This document shows positions 1-8,791 of a stretch of 64,000 bases of DNA, in pieces. A program made the position numbers and the translations under genes. Under the pieces are notes generated by a model. It ran no database searches and was not told the origin of the DNA. It worked only from the letters and a program-made list of their open reading frames with translations. Numbering within the stretch: position 1 is the first letter of the stretch; each line of letters opens with the position of its first letter. This DNA is from Winogradskyella eximia (GTDB taxonomy: Bacteria > Bacteroidota > Bacteroidia > Flavobacteriales > Flavobacteriaceae), in NCBI RefSeq assembly GCF_003386165.1, contig NZ_QRDV01000001.1:800085-864084 (forward strand), written 5' to 3'.

Positions 1-587
1 ACTTCTGGACCTCTAGTACCTCCTGGAGCTGTCCAATCTTGATTATGCGAATAATAGAATCCGAACCCAAGTCCTAGTTCTTTACAAGCTGCAGATAACT
101 CGTGCATTGGATCTCTACCAAATGGAGTAGCATCTACAATATTGAAATCACTTGCTTCAGAATCGAACATAGCGAAACCTTCATGATGTTTACTGGTAAT
201 GATAATGTATTTCATTCCAGCATCTTTGGCTAATTGAGCAATTTGTTTGGCATCGAATTGAGTAGGATTAAATGTTTTCGCGGTTTCCATATAGTCTTTT
301 GGAGAAATATTTGCAACACGCTTGCTCATTAACCATTCTCCAATACCATAATACGTCTTATCTTCCCATACGCCACCTAAGTTTGAAAACAAACCCCAAT
401 GAATAAACATGCCGTAATTTCCTTCATCGAATAACTTCGCTTTTCCACTTTTTAAGGCATCTCCAGAAACGGTGGTTTCTCCCCACATTTCTTCCATTCC
501 CTTTTTGTTCTTATCTTGAGAATGTATGGCCATAACACCAACAAGCATTACTAAAACGGAAAATATAAAACATCTATTATTAAACAT
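1..587 (-). CDS. GH29 alpha-L-fucosidase, 3' part cut off by the window edge
   Basis: Reading the minus strand from the ATG at 585-587 gives 195 codons that run off the left edge, so only the N-terminal part is present. Residues 1-23 form a signal peptide ending near HSQ. The catalytic barrel then starts with the GH29 signatures GMFIHWGLFS, KYIIITSKHHEGF and GFGFYYSHNQDW. Members of this family remove alpha-L-fucose with retention of configuration; the nucleophile aspartate would lie beyond the edge and cannot be checked. It lies 134 bp downstream of the TonB-dependent receptor on the same strand, so it may be read from the receptor promoter, with a hairpin in between. Periplasmic or exported location is inferred from the signal peptide. 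The family call is firm; linkage and substrate are not visible. Confidence 0.9.
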   Translation of the reverse strand, partial: MFNNRCFIFSVLVMLVGVMAIHSQDKNKKGMEEMWGETTVSGDALKSGKAKLFDEGNYGMFIHWGLFSNLGGVWEDKTYYGIGEWLMSKRVANISPKDYMETAKTFNPTQFDAKQIAQLAKDAGMKYIIITSKHHEGFAMFDSEASDFNIVDATPFGRDPMHELSAACKELGLGFGFYYSHNQDWTAPGGTRGPE

Positions 588-664
588 ATTCGAACTGTTA
601 TTAATTTTAAACTTTTTGACAAGCAGATGTAAACCATCAACTTTTTTTTATCATTTACAATATT

Positions 665-718
665 CTTGAGTCGTCAATAATGGTGAATACATTAACGACG
701 CTCAAGATTTTTTTTTTT
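665..718. terminator. Hairpin between receptor gene and GH29 gene
   Basis: The arms CTTGAGTCGT (665-674) and ACGACGCTCAAG (695-706) pair with a two-base bulge, and a run of T follows on the plus strand (708-718). Both flanking genes are on the minus strand, where the hairpin is preceded by A and not directly followed by T. It could be a partial terminator or an RNA-processing or stability element that separates expression of the receptor from the downstream GH29. Confidence 0.4.
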
Positions 719-721
719 AGA

Positions 722-3700
722 TTATAATCTGTATCTCAACCCAATTTTCCAAGTCGGAGTTCTTTGGTAATAAGACGTTAAATTTTGAGTGTCATCTCCA
801 ATATAACGACGTGTATCTTCTCCTGTAAGATTACTTACACCTGCACTTGCTTGTAACTTTTTTGTAATTTTATATTTTAAATTGATGCCTAAAAGCGTCG
901 TTCCTTCTGTATAATGTGCTTCATCTGCACGTGTAGATCCAATACCACCCAAATTACTTAAGTAATTACTTCTGTAGGCTGCAGTAAATCTAAAAGAGAA
1001 CCCGTACTTTTCATAGTACATCACTGTATTGAAGTTGTGTTTAGATGTTCCAGGGAAACCATTAGTGGCATCTCCAACAGCTCCATCAAAATTACTTTCA
1101 ACAAAAGAATAATTTGCTCGTAAACCAAACCCACTTGCAAAGCCAGGTAAAAATGTAAAGTGATGATTAAAGCCTATTTCAAATCCATAAAGTTGTGCAT
1201 TTGTAATATTTATAGGTGTAGAAATATCGAACAATAAATCTTCTTGTCCTGCAGGTAGTGCTACACCTAATGCTTCTATTCCAGGATATGCTTGATCATT
1301 TAATGTTTGACGTCCGATATAATTTTTAATATCCTTATAGAAAACACTACCAATAATAGCACCTCCATTTTTGCTGTATAGTTCAAGTGTCATATCATAC
1401 ATCCAAGCAGAATAAGGCTTTAACTTTGGATTTCCAGACGTAATTGTTCCTCTATATAAACTTGTTCCTAAATTTGGCTCATAGTCTGCTGAGCTAGGAT
1501 CGAATATTGCAGAAGTAGGATCTAAATACACCACCTCATTACTTGGCATCATATCTCTGTATTTTGGTCTAGATGTTCCTTTTGCGGCGCTAAATCTCCA
1601 GTTGAAATTTCTTTTTATTTTAAAATTGGCATTAAAACTTGGTAACACATCCCATCTAGAATTGTCTACTTCATGATATATAGCATCATTTACTACACCA
1701 CTAGTCTCTGCTATAGGATCAACTATTTCTACTCCGGTAAATCCCCTTGATTCATTTATGGTATTAATTGCTCTTACTCCAAAATTTAAAACCACTGGTA
1801 TATCAAATATTCTTGTTCTTGCATCAACTTGTGCATAGGTAGAAAAGGTTTTTTCTATCGCTCCATAAGATTTTGCAGGATTAAATTGTAAATCACCTTC
1901 CTCAGAAACCAATTGATCTATAGGTCTGTCAAAATCAAAAACACTTCCACCATTTAAACTATTAAATCCTGGAGTTAAATCTAACACGGCATTTCCAGGG
2001 ATATTAATCCATTGGTCTAAACCTGTTCCACCGCCTAAAAAATCACCTGGAATATAATAATTGTCATAAGAAATAAGATCTACAAATTGCTGTAATTGCT
2101 CATCTGTATAATCACCATATATATCTTCAGCATCTGCTTGCGCTTCTCTAGCTTCAAAATCTGTCATTGCTGATCTTGCACCCAATGAGAATTTTACCTT
2201 TTTATTAAGTTCATACTCTACATCTAATCTTGAAGCATAATTATAGCCCTTAGTTCTAATATGTCTTTTTGCTGCAGATCTAAGACCAAACGCTGTAGGA
2301 TCTAAAATTTCATCTGGAAGTCCAAACAGAGGAAGTTCACCTCTCAAATCTAAACTAATAGCACTATTGTCATAATCTCTTCCATCCAATCTTGCAGTTA
2401 TTTGCGTTAAATCTTGGAAAAAATCTAAATCCGAATACGATAAATCAAAACTAAAAGTCAATTTATCTGATTCCTTATATATGGTATTCAACCCTATTAT
2501 ATTATTTGTGGTATTATTTGTATAAAACTGATTTTTATTTTGAATATTCACTCGTGACAGGTCTGCACCAGCTGCATTGATGTACGCTAAATTATTTCCA
2601 TTAAAAACAAGGCTTTCTGGTGTAAAGAAGTTATTAACTCCTAATAAACCATTATCACCACCTGTAGACATTGATATTTGAAATTGTTGTCTGTCTGAAA
2701 AAGCTTCTAATTTAGTTAGGGTGTAATCTAGTAAAAACTCTAATTTATCTGTTGGCTTATATTGAATTGCCGCTGATAATGCAAATTGTTTTCTGTTATC
2801 TTTTCTTACAGCATTATTAATAGTTGCTGGCACTAAGATACCTTCATAAACATTCTCTCCATCTTCAAAAGCACCATTACTATTGGTATCTTCATAAAAA
2901 TCCACATTTCTATAACCTCGCATTCCCGATTCATCACGGTATCTATTATCATCAGTGTGAACTACTGAGACAGCGGCTCCTAATTTGTCATTTATTTTAC
3001 CTCCAAACACACCTGATAATCTCGTATCAAAATCTATATCTTCGAACTCTGAATCACTATCTCCTCTTACATTAACACTAGCAAAATAATTCTTCCCTCT
3101 TTTATATCTGTTATCTAAAGGTCTTAAGGTTTGAAAATCTACTGTACCACCAATATCTGTAGCAATTTCTTTAGCCTGCGTTGTTTTGTGAATTCTGGCT
3201 CCATTAATAATTTCTGTAGGAATAACATTTAAGTTAAATTTTCTAAAATCCGATTTTCCTTCATTTCCAGCAGAAATTGGTGCTCGACCATTCATCGTAA
3301 TTTTCACAAACTGAGGCCCTATACCTCTAATAGATACTCTATCTCCAGAAACACCATCATCATTTCGCTCAATTTGCACACCTGCAACTCTTTGTAAAGC
3401 ATCAGTTACGTTACCATCTGAAAAACTTCCGATATCCTCTGGCGTAATTGCTTCAATAACGCTAGTGGCTTCTCGTTTTTCTCTAGTGGCTTTTAATTCT
3501 GAGCTTCTAATACCTACAGTAATAACTACTTCATCTAAAGCTTCAGAGTCTGCTTTCATCTGGACATTGATAACATTCTTTCCTGTTGTAGGATATTCTA
3601 CAGTCTTAAAACCAATATAATAAAACACTAATACAGCATCTGCATTCTTTAATTGTATGGTGTATTCACCTTCCATATTAGTCGTTGCGCCATTTTTAGT

Positions 3701-3844
3701 GCCTTTTTCTACAATACTTGCTCCTGGTAACGGGAGGTTGTTTTCGTCCGTAATTTTACCTGTTACAAATTGCTCTTGTGCTAAACCAATAAAGCATTGC
3801 AGTAGTAACAAAAGCAATAAACATTTAGAATTATTTTTTTTCAT
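722..3844 (-). CDS. TonB-dependent outer-membrane receptor, probable sulfated-fucan oligosaccharide importer
   Basis: The 1040-residue protein has a signal peptide (1-22), a carboxypeptidase-regulatory-like domain (about 27-105) beginning FVTGKITDENNLPLPGASI, a plug domain (about 120-245) with DALQRVAGVQIER and VSIRGIGPQ, and a long beta-barrel ending in KIGLRYRL. The plug wording resembles the stand-alone TonB-receptor type more than classical SusC, and no SusD partner follows. Import of glycan fragments across the outer membrane is inferred from the family and from the surrounding glycan-degrading genes. It is divergent from the GH29 gene at 4061; the 216-bp gap carries one copy of the shared operator motif for each direction. 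It is the only receptor in the window under that motif, so it is the best candidate for the glycan importer. Confidence 0.9.
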   Translation of the reverse strand: MKKNNSKCLLLLLLLQCFIGLAQEQFVTGKITDENNLPLPGASIVEKGTKNGATTNMEGEYTIQLKNADAVLVFYYIGFKTVEYPTTGKNVINVQMKADSEALDEVVITVGIRSSELKATREKREATSVIEAITPEDIGSFSDGNVTDALQRVAGVQIERNDDGVSGDRVSIRGIGPQFVKITMNGRAPISAGNEGKSDFRKFNLNVIPTEIINGARIHKTTQAKEIATDIGGTVDFQTLRPLDNRYKRGKNYFASVNVRGDSDSEFEDIDFDTRLSGVFGGKINDKLGAAVSVVHTDDNRYRDESGMRGYRNVDFYEDTNSNGAFEDGENVYEGILVPATINNAVRKDNRKQFALSAAIQYKPTDKLEFLLDYTLTKLEAFSDRQQFQISMSTGGDNGLLGVNNFFTPESLVFNGNNLAYINAAGADLSRVNIQNKNQFYTNNTTNNIIGLNTIYKESDKLTFSFDLSYSDLDFFQDLTQITARLDGRDYDNSAISLDLRGELPLFGLPDEILDPTAFGLRSAAKRHIRTKGYNYASRLDVEYELNKKVKFSLGARSAMTDFEAREAQADAEDIYGDYTDEQLQQFVDLISYDNYYIPGDFLGGGTGLDQWINIPGNAVLDLTPGFNSLNGGSVFDFDRPIDQLVSEEGDLQFNPAKSYGAIEKTFSTYAQVDARTRIFDIPVVLNFGVRAINTINESRGFTGVEIVDPIAETSGVVNDAIYHEVDNSRWDVLPSFNANFKIKRNFNWRFSAAKGTSRPKYRDMMPSNEVVYLDPTSAIFDPSSADYEPNLGTSLYRGTITSGNPKLKPYSAWMYDMTLELYSKNGGAIIGSVFYKDIKNYIGRQTLNDQAYPGIEALGVALPAGQEDLLFDISTPINITNAQLYGFEIGFNHHFTFLPGFASGFGLRANYSFVESNFDGAVGDATNGFPGTSKHNFNTVMYYEKYGFSFRFTAAYRSNYLSNLGGIGSTRADEAHYTEGTTLLGINLKYKITKKLQASAGVSNLTGEDTRRYIGDDTQNLTSYYQRTPTWKIGLRYRL

Positions 3845-3871
3845 GACTTGATGAGTTAGTTCGTATGACTA

Positions 3872-3929
3872 CAAATATGTATCAAATAAGATAAATCAGC
3901 TTGCTCTGTTCGTTTTAAAATTTTCTCAA
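3872..3929 (-). promoter_or_regulatory. Shared operator plus -7 box for the TonB receptor
   Basis: On the minus strand the 31-bp block (3929 to 3899) has AGAA at its positions 4-7 and AGCA at 25-28, with CGAA at 18-21. After exactly 19 bp comes CATATTTG (3879-3872), a 7/8 match to the Bacteroidota -7 consensus TAnnTTTG. The start codon follows 27 bp later. The block covers the place where a -33 TTG element would sit and lacks one, which suggests activator dependence. Confidence 0.6.
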
Positions 3930-3978
3930 ATCAACCAAAACATTTAAGCGCTAGGCAGTCTAGGTGCTTTTGAATTTT

Positions 3979-4036
3979 TACAGCAACAAAATGACGGAAT
4001 TGAGAAGCGTTTATAAATAAGTAAATGGTTACTTTG
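3979..4036 (+). promoter_or_regulatory. Shared operator plus -7 box for the GH29 gene; fixes its start
   Basis: The block (3979-4009) has AGCA at positions 4-7, TGA at 14-16, GA at 19-20 and AGAA at 25-28. The -7 box TTACTTTG (4029-4036) follows after 19 bp. The in-frame ATG at 4025 lies upstream of this -7 box and so could not be on the mRNA; the ATG at 4061 is 24 bp downstream and is followed by a signal peptide. Confidence 0.65.
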
Positions 4037-4060
4037 TATATAGGTGATAAAAGGCTACAG

Positions 4061-5584
4061 ATGTCGATAAAAATAAATAGAACCATCCTTTTTTTTATAT
4101 TAACTTCTTGTTTTGTATTTGGTCAAACTAAGCAGACTAAAAAAACAATTGAAGCTAATTGGAAATCCATGGCTGAGAACTATCAAGTACCAGAATGGTT
4201 CCAGAATGGTAAAATAGGAGTTTGGATGCATTGGGGAATTCCATCTTCAATTGATGAGAATAGACCAGACGATGGTTCCCACTACGGAAGACGAATGTAT
4301 GGTGATAAAGATTATGATGCTAGAAATGAGCCAGACAGAAAAAGAACGGTAAAATTATCAGAATGGCATGTTCAACGTTATGGACCACCTTCTGAATTTG
4401 GTTACGAAAAATTTATATCAGATTTTAAAGCCGAAAACTTTAATGCTGATAATATAGTAGAGTTCGTTAAAGCGTGTGGAGCTCGTTTTATTATGCCAGT
4501 GGCAACACATCATGATAATTTTGACATGTACGATTCGTTCTTCCCGTGGAATGCTGTAAAAATGGGTCCAAAAAAAGACATTCTAAGAGAATGGAAAGAT
4601 GCAGCATATAAACACGATTTAAAATTTGGAGTATCTACACACTTATATTGGTCTCCACGCTTTTTTAGAACGGCTCGGAAATTTCAAAAAAAAGGCACTC
4701 CAGAATGGGACTTCTTTAATATGGATTATGATACATATAATTTTGCGAGTCAAGATAGTTGGAATGAACATTGGTACAAACGTTCATGGGATTTAATAGA
4801 AAAATACGATCCAGACATGTTTAATAACGATTCACCTTATCCATCTATTAAAACTGGAAAAGGTTTAGGTGTTAAACTATTTTCAGATTATTTAAATAGA
4901 GATTTAAAAGAGAACAACGGCAAACAAACTACCGTTTTGTCCTTTAAAAACGCTAAAGAAAACAAAGCTGCATTTACCTATAACTTAGAACGTGGGATGT
5001 TTGGAGAGCTACAAGAGTATCCATGGATTTGGGCAACCGATTTATCAGGAAGTTGGTTTTACCGAAAGAACGCTTTTACAAAAATGTCTTTAGAGGTTTT
5101 AATTGGTAATGCTATTGATGCTATTAGTAAAAATGGTATTGTGATGATTAACATTGCTTTAAAAGGAGATGGCACAATTCCTGAAAATCAAATAAAAATG
5201 CTTAGCGACTTTGGAGCCTTTGTAAAGATTAATCAAGATGGTATTTACAATACTCGACCATGGAAAACCTTTGGAGAAGGGCCTTTGGAAATCGTAACCA
5301 AAAGAGCAGGTGAGAACTTAAAACAATTCTCAGAAAAAGACATTCGTTTTACAACCAAGGACGGCAATCTTTATGCTTTTCTTTTAGCACCACCAACAGA
5401 GGATATTTTGATTGAAGTCCTAAAAACAAAAGGACTTTTAAAAAAGAACATAAAAGACATACAACTCTTAGGTAGTGAGGAAAAAATAAATTGGAAGAGA
5501 AATAAAGGTGGTTTGGCTATTGCGTATGATTTTAAGGCCATACCAAATCAATCTGCTATTTGCTTTAAAATAATTACAGAATAG
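4061..5584 (+). CDS. Alpha-L-fucosidase-like GH29 enzyme, secreted
   Basis: Counted from the ATG at 4061 the protein has 507 residues. A longer reading from 4025 adds 12 codons that interrupt the signal peptide and lie upstream of the promoter, so 4061 is chosen. The signal peptide is residues 1-21. The GH29 barrel shows GVWMHWGIP (53-61), a VATHHDNFDMYDS element (148-160) matching the KHHDGF motif, and YDPDMFNND (249-257), where D257 occupies the expected nucleophile position. The catalytic domain ends near 415 and a small beta-rich C-terminal domain follows. The family cleaves terminal alpha-L-fucose. It differs clearly from the GH29 proteins at 1-587 and 12042 and so probably takes a different linkage. 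It heads the long plus-strand sulfatase/fucosidase run. Confidence 0.88.
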   Translation: MSIKINRTILFFILTSCFVFGQTKQTKKTIEANWKSMAENYQVPEWFQNGKIGVWMHWGIPSSIDENRPDDGSHYGRRMYGDKDYDARNEPDRKRTVKLSEWHVQRYGPPSEFGYEKFISDFKAENFNADNIVEFVKACGARFIMPVATHHDNFDMYDSFFPWNAVKMGPKKDILREWKDAAYKHDLKFGVSTHLYWSPRFFRTARKFQKKGTPEWDFFNMDYDTYNFASQDSWNEHWYKRSWDLIEKYDPDMFNNDSPYPSIKTGKGLGVKLFSDYLNRDLKENNGKQTTVLSFKNAKENKAAFTYNLERGMFGELQEYPWIWATDLSGSWFYRKNAFTKMSLEVLIGNAIDAISKNGIVMINIALKGDGTIPENQIKMLSDFGAFVKINQDGIYNTRPWKTFGEGPLEIVTKRAGENLKQFSEKDIRFTTKDGNLYAFLLAPPTEDILIEVLKTKGLLKKNIKDIQLLGSEEKINWKRNKGGLAIAYDFKAIPNQSAICFKIITE

Positions 5585-5613
5585 AATAACGCTTGAGTTA
5601 AAAAGAAATATTG

Positions 5614-6798
5614 ATGCATTTTAAAACAACATTTTTATTGGTTTTATTAGCCGTTTCGTTAAGTGCCTGTTCAGTACAGAAACAAGAAACGACTGTAGTA
5701 AAACATAAATTGCCAGAGTTTTCTTGGGATAAAATGCCCTTGTATATGCATCTACGTAAATCTACTGCATTTACAAAAAAAGAGATTATATATCTTTCAA
5801 AATTTCCTTTAATAACATTTGAAAAAACAACAGGAAGTAAAGCTTATGGATCTACAGAAAAAGGGACTATTAAAGCTGCTGAAGCTGTAAAAAAAATAAA
5901 TCCTGATGCCAAGATACTTTACTATAAAAATGTGGTCATCAATTGGAAAGGTTATTCTGAAGATGAAGATTTTTTATACAAACATCCTGAAGCAATATTA
6001 GTTAACGCCAAAGGGGAAAAAGCCTTAATGTCTAATGGTAAAACTGGATTCTTTGATATTTCAAAAGATTATGTTCGTGAGTATTGGTTAAACCATGTAA
6101 GTAAGGTGACCGAAAGTCCTTTTATTGATGGTGTGTTTTTAGATGCTAACATTAAAGTTTTAGTGCCTTTCTTTTTTAATAGTCGTGTTGGTAAAGAAAA
6201 ACGAGAGGCTATTAAAACAGGCTATTTGTCTATGATGGCAGATTTAGATACTCAAATAGGAAATGATAATTTACTTATTGCCAATATCATTCGTGTACGT
6301 CCAGAATTTGAAGATTCAGGTAGAGAGTATTTAAAATTCTTTGATGGTTCATACTTAGAAGGCTTTGAGCGTGGAAATTCTGGCATGACTTATGAAGATT
6401 ATCTTGCAAAAGGTATCGAGGCTGTTCAAAAATCGGCTAGAGAAGGCAATGTGATTGCTATGTCTCTCGGAATTGGTAAAGGATTAAAAAATGCAGTAGC
6501 TGGTATTGATGATGCTAGGGAAAAAGTAAACATAAATGAAGATTTTACAAAACGCTTAGATTATCTATTAGCTATTTTTCTGGTTTGTGCTGAAAAATAC
6601 AGCTATGTCTATCCTCATGATGGTTATGCTGTTGGGAGTTCTGCGGTTTGGCTTAAAACATTTCCTCAGTACGAGAAAAAACTGGGAGCACCAAAAGGAG
6701 ATGCGAAACGTGAAGGCTACATTTACACAAGATCTTTTGAACATTTAGATGTTACTTTAGATATACAAAACAAAACAGCCCAATTAGATTGGAAATAA
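5614..6798 (+). CDS. Lipoprotein with a predicted TIM-barrel glycoside hydrolase domain, family unassigned
   Basis: The start is the ATG at 5614; a TTG one codon upstream is in frame but less likely. Residues 1-19 form a lipoprotein signal with the lipobox LSAC (C19). The remaining 375 residues have the strand/helix rhythm of a TIM barrel, with NPDAKILYYKNVVINW (96-111), PFIDGVFLDANI (169-180) and KFFDGSYLEGFER (241-253). D177 and E249 are natural candidates for a catalytic acid pair, as in the unnamed 'GHL' putative hydrolase families. Endo-fucanase families of similar size such as GH168 are possible, but I could not compare sequences. It sits 29 bp after GH29 and 29 bp before a sulfatase, so it is probably co-transcribed and acts on the same glycan at the membrane surface. 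Confidence 0.6.
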   Translation: MHFKTTFLLVLLAVSLSACSVQKQETTVVKHKLPEFSWDKMPLYMHLRKSTAFTKKEIIYLSKFPLITFEKTTGSKAYGSTEKGTIKAAEAVKKINPDAKILYYKNVVINWKGYSEDEDFLYKHPEAILVNAKGEKALMSNGKTGFFDISKDYVREYWLNHVSKVTESPFIDGVFLDANIKVLVPFFFNSRVGKEKREAIKTGYLSMMADLDTQIGNDNLLIANIIRVRPEFEDSGREYLKFFDGSYLEGFERGNSGMTYEDYLAKGIEAVQKSAREGNVIAMSLGIGKGLKNAVAGIDDAREKVNINEDFTKRLDYLLAIFLVCAEKYSYVYPHDGYAVGSSAVWLKTFPQYEKKLGAPKGDAKREGYIYTRSFEHLDVTLDIQNKTAQLDWK

Positions 6799-6827
6799 AC
6801 GAACTATAAATATTTATACATAAAAAA

Positions 6828-8720
6828 ATGAAATCACTTTTAACAACATTGACAATTTTATTGTTCTTCTCTAATTATGCAATTAGTCAAGAAAAGAAAG
6901 ATTTAGTAAAACCTAATATTGTTATCTTTTATGTAGATGATTTAGGTTGGCAAGATTCACAACTCAATGATTTGGATGAGCCTACGCCTTGGGAAACACC
7001 TAATATGTTGGCGCTAGCAAAAGAAGGTATCAATTTTACCAATGCATATTCGCCAGCACCAACTTGTGCGCCTTCTAGAGCGGCAACACTTTCTGGTTTA
7101 CACCCAACTAAAACAGGTGTAACACATGTAAGTGGAGGCACTTTACCTAAAGCCTCTAAAAGATCTAATTATCTAACTCCTTTTTATCCAATAGGATTAA
7201 TGCCTGAAAATTTCACAATAGCAGAAGCATTAAAAATGAATGGTTACAAGACAGGTCATGTTGGAAAATGGCACGTTGGAGGTCTTGATATCCAAAAGTC
7301 AACAAATCAAGGTTTCGATTTTGCTTATGAATCAAGAGGAGCACATCAAGGTCCAAAAGGAGAAAAAAACCGTCTGAATAATTTTGCAACCCATGATAAA
7401 GGTGATGCTTACCGTTTAAGCGATGAAAAGTACCCTCCATTTACTAAGGATTCCCCAAATGGAATTTCGTATCCAAAAGATATGGTTACTGAAAAAGCCC
7501 TTGAGTTTATTAAAACTAGTAAAGAAGAGCCGTTCTTTTTATACTTAGCACATTGGTTAGTACATTCTCCAATTCACACTAAAAACAAGGAGTTATTACA
7601 ATATTACAGCGATAAATTAGGTATAGATTTTCCAACTAAAAACATTCCTATTACCACGGAAGGCCAAACCAATCCGTTCTACGGTTCTATGGTTACTACT
7701 TTAGATTGGAGTTTAGGACGCGTTGTAGATTTATTAAAGACAACAGACGACCCTAGAAATCCAGGTAAAAAGTTAATTGAAACGACATATATTATATTTT
7801 CTTCAGATAATGGTGGTGCAGAAAAAGCCAATGGAGATATTGTTACAGATAATTACCCTTTAGATGAAGGTAAAAAACATGCACAAGAAGGTGGTATTAG
7901 AGTTCCTATGGTGATTTCGGGTCCAAATATTCCTAAAGGAAAAACTTATGATGGTTTAGTAAATCAGTTAGATTTTTACCCAACCATTTTAAGTCTTACA
8001 CATAGTGAGATTTCAAAAAAATATACTTCAGAATTAGATGGTCTAGACATTTCTGGTGTATTATTAAATAACGAAAATGTTATTCATAATGCAGATGGAA
8101 GTCCTAGAGAAGATTTATGGTGGCACTTTCCTCATAATGATGATGCATCTATGCAATCTGCTATTAGAAAAGGAGATTACAAATTATACAAAAATTTGAT
8201 TCCTGGTACTTATGAATTATACCGTTTATATAAGGATGGTAAAAGAGAAGACTTAGAAGAAAAGTTTGACATAGCTGCACAAAATCCTAAAGTCGTTAAA
8301 GACTTATCTACAAGATTAGAAAAATATCTAAAAGATTACAATGCGCAAATGCCTTATAAAAATCCTTCAAAATTTAAAAGTGAAGGAGCTAAAAGTAATG
8401 TAGCGTCTATTCCTGTTATAGTTAGTGATTCATTTGATGCTGATTCTCGTAAAGTGTCAATTACATTAGAAAAAGGAAAAACGAATGTTATAGAAGCTTA
8501 TGCTTTAATACGAATTGCAAATAAGGCTAAAGCAAAAAAGAAGGGGAAGAAAGCGAAATATGGAAAACATGATACAACCTTTATAAAAGTACCATTAGAT
8601 GCTAGCAAAAACAATTTAGAATACACGTTTGTTGTTCCTGAAGGGGTTATAGAATATGGTGTTATCTTAATTGATGAAAATCGATTTATGGTAAAAGGTG
8701 AGTTTCATAAAATCAACTAA
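6828..8720 (+). CDS. S1 sulfatase with C-terminal beta domain (first of a tandem pair)
   Basis: Signal peptide 1-20, then a formylglycine-type sulfatase. D37 and D38 (YVDDLGWQD) bind the metal. C80 in PTCAPSR is the cysteine matured to formylglycine. GKWH (146-149) and SSDNGG (325-330; D327, N328) complete the active site. It hydrolyses sulfate esters on the imported glycan, presumably in the periplasm. About 110 residues after position 520 form an extra beta-rich domain ending ILIDENRFMVKGEFHK, interrupted by a Lys-rich loop (KAKAKKKGKKAK). The sulfatases at 8792, 34230, 36344 and 43879 share this tail. The APTCAPSRAA context resembles subfamily S1_16; that label is tentative. It is followed by a close paralogue, pointing to local duplication. 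Confidence 0.92.
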   Translation: MKSLLTTLTILLFFSNYAISQEKKDLVKPNIVIFYVDDLGWQDSQLNDLDEPTPWETPNMLALAKEGINFTNAYSPAPTCAPSRAATLSGLHPTKTGVTHVSGGTLPKASKRSNYLTPFYPIGLMPENFTIAEALKMNGYKTGHVGKWHVGGLDIQKSTNQGFDFAYESRGAHQGPKGEKNRLNNFATHDKGDAYRLSDEKYPPFTKDSPNGISYPKDMVTEKALEFIKTSKEEPFFLYLAHWLVHSPIHTKNKELLQYYSDKLGIDFPTKNIPITTEGQTNPFYGSMVTTLDWSLGRVVDLLKTTDDPRNPGKKLIETTYIIFSSDNGGAEKANGDIVTDNYPLDEGKKHAQEGGIRVPMVISGPNIPKGKTYDGLVNQLDFYPTILSLTHSEISKKYTSELDGLDISGVLLNNENVIHNADGSPREDLWWHFPHNDDASMQSAIRKGDYKLYKNLIPGTYELYRLYKDGKREDLEEKFDIAAQNPKVVKDLSTRLEKYLKDYNAQMPYKNPSKFKSEGAKSNVASIPVIVSDSFDADSRKVSITLEKGKTNVIEAYALIRIANKAKAKKKGKKAKYGKHDTTFIKVPLDASKNNLEYTFVVPEGVIEYGVILIDENRFMVKGEFHKIN

Positions 8721-8733
8721 AAAAGAAGCGTTG

Positions 8734-8772
8734 AATGTGATATTGTATAGATTTAAATAACAGTATCACATT
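8734..8772 (+). other. Stem-loop between tandem sulfatase genes
   Basis: AATGTGATA (8734-8742) pairs perfectly with TATCACATT (8764-8772) across a 21-base loop. No T-run follows, so it is more likely an mRNA-stability or attenuation element than a full terminator. CACATTTG overlaps the second arm and resembles a weak -7 box, but no shared operator block lies upstream of it. Confidence 0.35.
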
Positions 8773-8791
8773 TGCTTTAATTATATATAAA

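Noticed and set aside
3657..3851. Small ORFs antisense to or overlapping the large genes
   Set aside because: They lie in other frames of well-supported genes, have no signals of their own and no conserved motifs.
4025..4060. Longer start for the GH29 gene
   Set aside because: The ATG lies upstream of the -7 box and the added residues spoil the signal peptide.
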